Assembly (NCBI RefSeq): GCF_003286085.1
Contig: NW_020825294.1
Coordinates: 12,732,501 to 12,796,500, forward strand
Source: Drosophila persimilis
Lineage: Eukaryota > Arthropoda > Insecta > Diptera > Drosophilidae
DNA length: 64,000 nt
Direction of reading: 5' to 3'
Every line of letters starts with the position of its first letter. Positions within the stretch are counted from its first letter, which is position 1. Position numbers and translations under genes: made by a program. Under the pieces are notes generated by a model. The model saw only the letters and a program-made list of their open reading frames with translations, ran no database searches and was not told the origin of the DNA. This document shows positions 36,085 to 44,159 of the stretch, piece after piece.

Positions 36085-37302
36085 ATTTGCAGTCCCGCCT
36101 GCACTGAGCTTGAAGTGGTGGTCATGGACTGGCTGGCCAAGTTCCTGAAGCTACCCGAACACTTCCAGCATGCCAGCGACGGACCTGGCGGTGGTGTGAT
36201 TCAAGGCTCGGCGAGTGAAGCAGTGCTGGTAGCTGTTCTGGCCGCTCGGGAGCAGGCCGTGATCAGCTGCAAGGAGACGCATCCCGAACTAAGCGAGAGC
36301 GAGGTCCGAGGCAAGTTAATCACCTACTCATCCGACCAGAGCAACAGTTGCATCGAGAAGGCGGGAGTACTGGCGGCCATGCCCATTAAGTTGCTGCCGG
36401 CCGACGACGATCTGATCCTGCGTGGTAATACGCTGAGGAAGGCAATCGAAGACGATGTGGCAGCTGGACTGATACCGGTCATATGTATTGCCACCTTGGG
36501 CACCACAGGGACGTGCGCCTACGACGACATCGATTCGCTGGCCGATGTCTGTCAAGCCTTGAATGTGTGGCTGCACGTGGATGCAGCATATGCAGGGGGC
36601 GGCTTTGCTCTTGAAGAGTGCACGGAACTGCGCAGGGGACTAGATCGCGTGGACTCGCTGAATTTCAACCTGCACAAGTTCATGCTGGTTAATTTTGACT
36701 GCTCGGCTATGTGGCTGAAGGACGCAAACAAGGTAGTGGACAGCTTCAATGTAGATCGCATTTACCTGAAGCACACGCACGAGGGCCAATCTCAGATTCC
36801 GGACTTTCGCCACTGGCAGATCCCCCTGGGCCGCCTTTTCCATGCCCTCAAGGTGTGGATTACTTTCCGCACGCTGGGCACCGAGGGACTGCGCAGCCAT
36901 GTGCGTAAGCACATCGCGCTGGCGCAACAATTCGAGGCATTTGTGAGGAACGACTCGCGTTTCGAAATGGTTGCCCCCCAAGCACTGGGATTGGTCTGCT
37001 TTCGTCCTAGAGGTGACAATGAACACACCGCTCAGCTTCTTCAGCGACTCATGGAGCGCAAAAAGATCTACATGGTGAAGGCGGAGCATGCTGGACGCCA
37101 GTTCCTCAGATTCGCCGTTTGCGGTATGGATGCAAAGCCCTCCGACATTGAGTTTGCCTGGACAGAGATCGAGACGCAGCTAACGGCCCTCCTGGCTGAG
37201 AAATCGCTGGCTGCTCGGAAACCTAGCAATGTCTCCGAGCTGACGCAGCACTTTCAGATGCATCTGGCCAGTGATAGCGGGACACACGAGAAGTCGCAGT
37301 GA
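36085..37302 (+). pseudogene. Orphan duplicate of the amd C-terminal exon
   Basis: This is the amd large exon (405 codons plus stop, from acceptor CCTAG|ATTTGC to the same stop) in inverted duplicate, without any amd-type N-terminal exon upstream on this strand. The frame is fully open and the PLP lysine (NFNLHKFM) and the Asn of SDQSNSC are kept. Against the intact amd it has five amino-acid changes: Ala to Thr (LIAYSS), Lys to Thr (KHKHEG), two Arg to Leu and His in the normally conserved GRRFRALK block (here GRLFHALK), and Ala to Thr (LGAEG). I spotted only one silent difference. That pattern suggests loss of constraint. It could be translated only if spliced to some other 5' exon. Called a pseudogene by inference. 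Confidence 0.75.
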
Positions 37303-37471
37303 CGGAAATAGCGCCCGATTTATATACAATTGAACTATTTATGTTTAGGATGTCCTTAAGTTGTTTTGTAGATGTTAGAAATAAATTCAATTTAAATCTG
37401 AAAAAACCGAGTATTGCTCTTGCGTAGTTAGTTAAATGAAGAAACCATTTGAAAATTATGAAATTTCTGTA

Positions 37472-37847
37472 CACCGTAGAATCCGGCTAGTGACCATAGC
37501 GACAAAAACTCGATGACTTGGTTGGTCCCCAATCAAACTCCGCATTTAGCGACAAACCGCTTATACCGACGATATTTTTCACAATTCAATCGGCTATTGC
37601 GACGCGCCGAATAACAAATTCAGCGAAATAATGCCAAAAATGGTCCCAGCAGCTCATTCTCAAGTGATATTGAAAACGAGGATGACATTCCTCTAACGGT
37701 TTGTGCAAGAGCCTTAAAAAATCAGCTACGAATACATTTTTTCTTATTGACAATGGTGTGCCGATTTTTGAGGAATATATTAACATTTATTACAATTTTT
37801 GTTTTGATTAAAAAACTAATTTTTAACCATAAAACCGAAGTACACTG
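37472..37847. mobile_element. Pogo/Tigger-like transposon remnant (left copy)
   Basis: About 376 bp with similar inverted ends (CACCGTAGAATCCGG and the reverse complement of CAGTGTACTTCGG), like pogo-family termini. Inside, the plus strand encodes an acidic tail (SSDIENEDDIPLTVCARALK) reminiscent of the C-terminus of pogo/Tigger transposases. The rest of the transposase is missing. The inserted copy was duplicated with the arm. Confidence 0.45.
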
Positions 37848-37866
37848 AATCATTTACTTTCTTGGA

Positions 37867-38595
37867 GAAATTACACCTTCAAGTCTTTTCTTTTGGATAT
37901 TCTCGCACGCGTCGCTGAATACCCGATCCGGTGATCCGTGCTCCTAAAAACACTATCGATATACTTTGTATGCCAGAGCTGCCAGATCGCTTAATAAATA
38001 TAAGCATATGCTCGATATATGATATTAAAACTGCCAACCACCCTATTCCTCAGCTTGAATAAATAATATATATTTACCAATATTTACCTGGGAGAAACTG
38101 TTTCAAAACATATATATATATATTTTGGACTAGCGGGATTCCCGACTAGGAACAATCAAACTATTAAAACAAACTATTATCTAGCTGTCTGGCAGCACTG
38201 CTCTGAAGGGCTGCAGAAAGATTGACGTTCGTGACAATCGATGTTCATCGATTGGCTCTCGCCCGTCAGGTTCGGATCGAATCGCAAGAGTATATTCTCT
38301 TGTAATCGTGCCCCTACACTCCCTATAAAATTGGATTTAGCTTAGAGCTTCGATTTTGTTTCCAAAAAATTTTGGAGTTTAAGGTGAAATATCGGCTAAT
38401 CGAAATCCTCCTCCAATCCTGTTTTTTGAATGATACCACTAACCATACAGTATATACTGTATGGTTAGTGATGATACCTTGTCTGCATACCCTGGCTAGA
38501 AAATTTGAGATTTCCAATTTCAAATCCAAACGTCATGCATGTATAATTGCATCATAGGAGCGGGTATCCAGCGACGGGTTAGAAAATATCAAATA
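37867..38595. other. Spacer of the large inverted repeat
   Basis: 729 bp between the arms. It contains a DRE (TATCGATA, 37954-37961), a CGATGTTCATCGATTG block (38238-38253) and the 34-bp palindrome at 38437-38470. No coding exon recognised; two open frames crossing the palindrome encode the same short peptide on both strands only because of its symmetry. Confidence 0.6.
38437..38470. repeat. Perfect 34-bp palindrome
   Basis: CACTAACCATACAGTAT followed immediately by its exact reverse complement, with no spacer. A 21-bp block identical to the right half plus ATG occurs at 22760-22780. It may be two short inverted element ends that met, or a foldback. Confidence 0.9.
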
Positions 38596-40655
38596 TCCAA
38601 CAAAGTAAATTATTCAGTGTAATTCGGTTTTATGGTTAAAAATTAGTTTTTTAATCAAAACAAAAATTGTAATAAATGTTAATATATTCCTCAAAAATCG
38701 GCACACCATTGTCAATAAGAAAAAATGTATTCGTAGCTGATTTTTTAAGGCTCTTGCACAAACCGTTAGAGGAATGTCATCCTCGTTTTCAATATCACTT
38801 GAGAATGAGCTGCTGGGACCATTTTTGGCATTATTTCGCTGAATTTGTTATTCGGCGCGTCGCAATAGCCGATTGAATTGTGAAAAATATCGTCGGTATA
38901 AGCGGTTTGTCGCTAAATGCGGAGTTTGATTGGGGACCAACCAAGTCATCGAGTTTTTGTCGCTATGGTCACTAGCCGGATTCTACGGTGTACAGAAATT
39001 TCATAATTTTCAAATGGTTTCTTCATTTAACTAACTACGCAAGAGCAATACTCGGTTTTTTCAGATTTAAATTGAATTTATTTCTAACATCTACAAAACA
39101 ACTTAAGGACATCCTAAACATAAATAGTTCAATTGTATATAAATTGGGCGCTATTTCCGTCACTGCGACTTCTCGTGGGTCCCGCTATCACTGGCCAGAT
39201 GCATCTGAAAGTGCTGCGTCAGCTCGGAGACATTGCTAGGTTTCCGAGCAGCCAGCGATTTCTCAGCCAGGAGGGCCGTTAGCTGCGTCTCGATCTCTGT
39301 CCAGGCAAACTCAATGTCGGAGGGCTTTGCATCCATACCGCAAACGGCGAATCTGAGGAACTGGCGTCCAGCATGCTCCGCCTTCACCATGTAGATCTTT
39401 TTGCGCTCCATGAGTCGCTGAAGAAGCTGAGCGGTGTGTTCATTGTCACCTCTAGGACGAAAGCAGACCAATCCCAGTGCTTGGGGGGCAACCATTTCGA
39501 AACGCGAGTCGTTCCTCACAAATGCCTCGAATTGTTGCGCCAGCGCGATGTGCTTACGCACATGGCTGCGCAGTCCCTCGGCGCCCAGCGTGCGGAAAGT
39601 AATCCACACCTTGAGGGCACGGAAACGGCGGCCCAGGGGGATCTGCCAGTGGCGAAAGTCCGGAATCTGAGATTGGCCCTCGTGCTTGTGCTTCAGGTAA
39701 ATGCGATCTACATTGAAGCTGTCCACTACCTTGTTTGCGTCCTTCAGCCACATAGCCGAGCAGTCAAAATTAACCAGCATGAACTTGTGCAGGTTGAAAT
39801 TCAGCGAGTCCACGCGATCTAGTCCCCTGCGCAGTTCCGTGCACTCTTCAAGAGCAAAGCCGCCCCCTGCATATGCTGCATCCACGTGCAGCCACACATT
39901 CAAGGCTTGACAGACATCGGCCAGCGAATCGATGTCGTCGTAGGCGCACGTCCCTGTGGTGCCCAAGGTGGCAATACATATGACCGGTATCAGTCCAGCT
40001 GCCACATCGTCTTCGATTGCCTTCCTCAGCGTATTACCACGCAGGATCAGATCGTCGTCGGCCGGCAGCAACTTAATGGGCATGGCCGCCAGTACTCCCG
40101 CCTTCTCGATGCAACTGTTGCTCTGGTCGGATGAGTAGGCGATTAACTTGCCTCGGACCTCGCTCTCGCTTAGTTCGGGATGCGTCTCCTTGCAGCTGAT
40201 CACGGCCTGCTCCCGAGCGGCCAGAACAGCTACCAGCACTGCTTCACTCGCCGAGCCTTGAATCACACCACCGCCAGGTCCGTCGCTGGCATGCTGGAAG
40301 TGTTCGGGTAGCTTCAGGAACTTGGCCAGCCAGTCCATGACCACCACTTCAAGCTCAGTGCAGGCGGGACTGCAAATCTAGGAAAGATGATAAAAGTTTC
40401 TTGAAGTCAGTGGTGAAAATATGATAATGTAAATGCCATCCAGCGTCAATCAAAGCAAGAATATGATTATGATTCAATGGATCAATCGGAGTGGAACAAT
40501 GGAAGAATCGGCCTGATTCATTTGTAAACAATAACTATGTAAATACTCTAATTCACACTCAATCTTTAAGGGTACACAAACACTGAATATAGTCCATTGT
40601 CCGGCCGAGGCAAAGTTTCATCTTCATAATTTGAGCAAGTGACAATTCGCGATTG
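38596..40655 (-). repeat. Right arm of 2,060-bp inverted repeat
   Basis: Mirror copy of 35807-37866. It ends inside intron 1 of amd (intron 40816-40378), so this arm is part of the complete gene and is presumably the source copy. Confidence 0.95.
38615..38990. mobile_element. Pogo/Tigger-like transposon remnant (right copy)
   Basis: Mirror of the element at 37472-37847. Its outer end reads CAGTGTAATTCGG, closer to the known pogo terminus (CAGTATAATTCGC) than the left copy. It lies about 90 bp beyond the amd poly(A) signal (39082-39077 minus). Confidence 0.45.
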
Positions 40656-41131
40656 ACTAAAATTCAATCTCTTCGATCTGTTGCAGCCACAACCAGTTTA
40701 TCGAGTTCTCGGTCCCACTTTCACTCTCCACACAATGGGCGCCCATTCAGCATTCAGCTGACCAAAACAATGAGATTTCTCCGCACTTTTCACCAACGGT
40801 GCGGGCTCTGACCTACCCAGCTGAAACCGATGATACCGAATCCACTTGCCAGCATTTCACCCACAATGGAGGGATACGAGGTGCTGGTGGGATAGTAGCC
40901 GTGCATATTGGGCGACTGCCAGTGCGTGATGCCTGGCTTGATCACGCGATTAATGTCGCTCAGAACCTCGGTCCAATGTTCAGGCTCCTCGGGCATATCT
41001 TTGGGCAAGAGATCCAAGAGATATCCAGGTTCCACAGAGGGCAGAACTTCATGGTCGCGTATATTCTCCAGATAGTCGGCCACAAAGTCGACTGCCGCTT
41101 TGCCAAATTCCCGAAACTCCTTGGCATCCAT
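39160..41131 (-). CDS. amd: 3,4-dihydroxyphenylacetaldehyde synthase (alpha-methyldopa hypersensitive)
   Basis: PLP enzyme related to Ddc; in insects it converts dopa to 3,4-dihydroxyphenylacetaldehyde with release of CO2, ammonia and peroxide, for flexible cuticle. Exon 1 is 41131-40817 (105 codons, [10 protein letters not shown] to FSW), the intron is 40816-40378, and exon 2 is 40377-39160; 510 aa, joined phase 0 as [12 protein letters not shown] longer upstream frame to 41287 exists, but MDAKEF matches the family start. Seen: PLP lysine K303 in NFNLHKFM, and Asn192 in SSDQSNSC where decarboxylases have His, the known determinant of aldehyde synthase activity. GRRFRALK is intact. A TATA box (TATAAAAG, minus, 41323-41316) lies upstream and AATAAA follows at 39082-39077. 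Exon 2 lies in the right arm of the inverted repeat. Confidence 0.96.
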
Positions 41132-41315
41132 TGCGTTACTATCTCCCTCTCCTCTCTGACTGAGTCGGTATCGGTTTCTATTTGCACTTTTCACGTTCTG
41201 TTTGTTCTGGCCTTTTGCTTTCGGTTTGTTTAATCTTGGCAAAACGAAAATCTCCGCTGATGCTTCACTACGTAGCCTGATGTTCAATATGAAGCCGCAC
41301 TACGATGACCAGCCG

Positions 41316-41323
41316 CTTTTATA
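41316..41323 (-). promoter_or_regulatory. TATA box of amd
   Basis: TATAAAAG on the minus strand, about 185 bp upstream of the start codon, giving a predicted transcription start near 41290. It contrasts with the DRE/Motif 1 promoters of the housekeeping genes. Confidence 0.7.
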
Positions 41324-41553
41324 GACTGTGCAGCCGGTTGCCTCAGGTAGCGCACCTGACTTCTCTGAAAGACGTGCCACAGTGGGCCGTTGCCACAGGG
41401 CTACGGTGCCATTGTGCTGATCTAATCGTGGGTGGCGATTAGGGAACGATAATCGGGCTGATCGTGGATCTATGACGAACATATAATGCGTGGCGCATGA
41501 CTATAGAAAAACAATTAGTTGGCGATTCCCTTAATCATCATTAAGTTGGTTCA

Positions 41554-41998
41554 GCTATAATCTTAAAATCAGGTAGATCGCCATAGGTTTCTAAGTTCTT
41601 TCAGAGTTGCTTGGATGGCTATGTGTTTTCCTTATCAACCGTCGTTTTTGATCTTTGAGATGGTGTAGTATTCATCCACGACAACGTTCAAATCGGCTCC
41701 GCTCTCTTCAACTGATCTTCGTGCTCTTTGCTTTCGGTTTGCGCTCTTAACTGAAGCCTGTTGGACTTCTCTTCTGTCCTAATCGGCGCTACGCTCTTTT
41801 AAAGGTCCGCTCTTAGATTGCAGCATTTACATATACACTTATCATCTTCCTATCTCATAGATTGATTGATCGGAGGTCTCGAAATTCGTTAAATCGATTT
41901 CTGACTCATTCAAATTGTAATAATATAATAAATTATAAAGAGCACAACAAATTTTGATAAAGATTTTCATCCAGAGTCAACACTTTTTCCGGTCTTTT
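41554..41998. repeat. Direct repeat copy A (about 0.4 kb)
   Basis: Similar over about 400 bp, in the same orientation, to 43323-43733. Shared blocks include AGGTAGATCG, TCGTTTTTGATCTTTGAGAT, TCTTCAACTGATCTT, GCTCTTTGCTTTCGGT, AAGCCTGTTGGACTTCTCTT and CATCTTCCTATCTCATA. It does not code. It is either an unrecognised repeat family or a trace of a local tandem duplication. Confidence 0.8.
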
Positions 41999-42380
41999 TA
42001 TATACTCGATGCTGAAAAATGTTATACTATATTTTATACTAGATTTGAGCGGAATATGGATGTGTGTAACGCCCAGAAGAATTCGTCTCCGACCCCATGA
42101 AGTCCGTCAGGCGGCCGTCCGTCCGTCCTTCTGAGCGCCTAGTGCTCAGAGACTATAAGAGCTAGAGCAACGACATTTTGTATCCCAACTTCTGTGATAT
42201 GTCACTGTTACAAGTATATTTCAAAACTTCGCCTCGTCCCCTTCATCCCCCACAAAGGAAACAAATCTGTGGCATCCAAAATTTTAAAGATACGAGAAAA
42301 CGGCAGAATCTGAACCAGATCGTATTACTATTATGGTCAGAAAGAAGAAAACAATTTCATTGTCTCGCTCTCTTTCTCTC
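41999..42380 (+). mobile_element. INE-1/DINE-1-like Helitron fragment
   Basis: Contains GTGTAACGCCCAGAAGAA, CTCCGACCCCATGAAG, a GTCCGTCCGTCC run, GACTATAAGAGCTAGAG and TTCAAAACTTCGCC, in the order found in INE-1/DINE-1 elements, though strongly diverged. Confidence 0.6.
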
Positions 42381-42400
42381 TCTCTCTGGTCGGCTTTGCC

Positions 42401-42408
42401 TATCGATA
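42401..42408. promoter_or_regulatory. DRE upstream of the small membrane-protein gene
   Basis: A perfect TATCGATA about 140 bp upstream of the predicted start codon at 42549; probable core promoter element of that gene. Confidence 0.55.
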
Positions 42409-42548
42409 AAAATGAGCACCTAGATCTCAGAGAATTTTGAAAGTTTTTGATCGTAGTGAACGTTGAGAAATTTGTATTCGTATTCAAACAGATCTTTGTG
42501 AAATTTCCAGTCAACAAAATTGTAACACTAACATATTTTCTATTCAGA

Positions 42549-43107
42549 ATGTGTGAATCTTGTCAAAATTACTCCAATGAATTATGTTTACAGTTTTTTG
42601 CAGTATGGAACTTCGTCTGGGGTATTCTTTTTTTGTGTTCGGGCACCTTCTCTTTATACGAAATGCATGGTACGTGATTATTTATTATTGGGTCATTGAG
42701 AGAAAACCAAATATATTCATATATTACATATTTTTTCAGTTGATAATAAACAGCAAGAGTTGTTTCTCTATATATTTTTGTATGCTACGTGTGTCACTGC
42801 GGTACTATATTCGTTGTCTGGAGTATTAATACTTATTGGAGATTGGAAGGTAGGTGTTTCGTTAATCCTTTCTCCTTGCCAGTAAATATTCAGCACTTTT
42901 ACCCCACAGGATAGTGCATTTTTGTTCAAGTGTGGACTAATTCTGAGCAATCCATTTCCAATCGTGTCAATCTTCACTATATATATACCGAGTAGGCAAT
43001 ACCAAGCGGTCGATATTGTTTCCTTGTTTTAATTTTTTTTTATTTCAGTTGTGCACATAATTGCCTTGATACGACTCTGCAAATTTGCCCAAGTGCGCTG
43101 GAAATGA
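42549..43107 (+). CDS. Small four-exon multi-pass membrane protein
   Basis: Not recognised as a named gene. Exons 42549-42669, 42740-42849, 42910-42991 and 43049-43107 are separated by introns of 70, 60 and 57 bp, all GT-AG with pyrimidine-rich acceptors, and all phases agree; 123 aa, starting MCESCQNYSN. Hydrophobic segments: about 14-35 (LQFFAVWNFVWGILFLCSG), 48-74 (LFLYIFLYATCVTAVLYS) and a long one at 81-114 that could form one or two helices (NPFPIVSIFTIYIPIVHIIA). The C-terminus is basic (RLCKFAQVRWK). This resembles the small lineage-specific tetraspan proteins common in flies. If exon 3 were read through its donor, the protein would end at 43032 instead; the spliced form extends the last membrane segment and is preferred. 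It lies opposite and between the two amd-type N-terminal exon sets. Confidence 0.7.
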
Positions 43108-43322
43108 TTTTGCGCCATTTGTCACTTCTTCCACTTGCTTCAGACCAAATGTCATCGTCTTCAGTGTTCTGGAAGCCCAACAGTAGTGCTCCACGAGTAT
43201 CTGTTCGATTGAGTACTCAAAATTGTGAAAGTATTTAAAATATGTGGGTGTGTACAGCCCCATACTTATTCAAATTCAATCTATTGGACAACGAGAGCAA
43301 GCCCACGGCAGTATGTCCTGTC

Positions 43323-43733
43323 CGGCTATAATTTTAAAATTAGGTAGATCGCTATAAGTCTCTAAGTCCTAAGTGTTTTCCTAATCAACCATCGTTTTTG
43401 ATCTTTGAGATCAGGTAGTACTCATCAACGACAAAATTCAACTATGCTCCGTTCTCTTCAACTGATCTTAGCGCTCTTTGCTTTCGGTCTGCGCTCTTAA
43501 CTAAAGCCTGTTGGACTTCTCTTTGGACCTAATCGGCGCTCCGCTCGTTTAAAGATCCGCTCTTAACTTACAGCATTAACATATGCACTTTTCATCTTCC
43601 TATCTCATATATTGAGTGATAGGAGCTGTCGATATTCGTTGTTCTTTGAATCGATTAATTCGATTTCTGACTAATTCAAATTGGAATAAAATAAATTTTG
43701 ATCCCGAGGCAAGCTCTTTTTCCAGTCGTTTTT
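43323..43733. repeat. Direct repeat copy B (about 0.4 kb)
   Basis: Partner of 41554-41998. It ends about 25 bp before the splice donor of the amd-like N-terminal exon pair at 43760. Whether this and copy A came from a tandem duplication of an amd-type unit is open. Confidence 0.8.
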
Positions 43734-43760
43734 TCAGTATTCCAACTAAGCCCAACTTAC

Positions 43761-44153
43761 CCAACTAAAGCCCAAGACTCCAATGCCCGCAATCAGTAGT
43801 TCACCAACGATTGATCCTGCCGACGAGGAAGATGGATAGAAGGCATTGAAATACGGAGACTGCCAATGAGTCAGTCCGGGCAGGATGATGCTCTCTAAGT
43901 CCTTCAGCACCTCGCGCCAATGCTCTGGCTTTTCTGGGATTTCCTTGGGCAGCTGGTTGATCACGGTATACGGAGCCACGCTGGGCAGGACATCTCTATG
44001 GAATACGGAAAATAGGATTCTTATCAACCATCACATCACCAATAGACTACCGCACAAACTGACGAACACACACCTCTCTCGGATCCCGCTCAGATAGTTG
44101 ATAATAAACTCAATAGAGGCGTGGCCGAATTCGCGAAACTCGTCAAAGTCCAT
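43761..44153 (-). CDS. Second amd-type N-terminal exon pair (partial decarboxylase)
   Basis: N-terminal part of a group II PLP decarboxylase, not identical to amd or Ddc. Exon 1 is 44153-44074 (MDFDEFREFG to REx), the intron is 44073-43996, and exon 2 is 43995-43761, ending LGFSW at a strong donor TGG|GTAAGT. Together 315 bp, exactly 105 codons, as in amd exon 1, with the same phase-0 W|GT boundary. Conserved blocks such as EKPEHWREVL, LPGLTHWQSP and SAGSIVGELL are intact, with no stop or frameshift. No matching C-terminal exon follows on this strand before the amd first exon. Either it is a broken duplicate, or it splices to amd exon 2 at 40377, skipping amd exon 1 and producing a hybrid enzyme. 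Coding status is well supported; the 3' continuation is unknown. Confidence 0.75.
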
Positions 44154-44159
44154 TGCGAT

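Larger units (their letters stand above)
35807..37866 (+). repeat. Left arm of 2,060-bp inverted repeat
   Basis: Nearly identical to the reverse complement of 38596-40655, with no net insertion or deletion (paired positions always add to 76462). The arm contains 278 bp of amd intron 1, the whole C-terminal amd exon, its 3' UTR with AATAAA (37380-37385), and a pogo-like transposon remnant. Homology fades at both ends (CAATCG at 35807; TTGGA at 37866). Confidence 0.95.

Noticed and set aside
38323..38557. Two opposite open frames encoding the same TNHTVYTVWLV peptide
   Set aside because: A trivial result of the 34-bp palindrome being read on both strands.
43045..43263. 72-codon minus-strand frame
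   Set aside because: It overlaps exon 4 of the small membrane-protein gene on the opposite strand and has no supporting signals.
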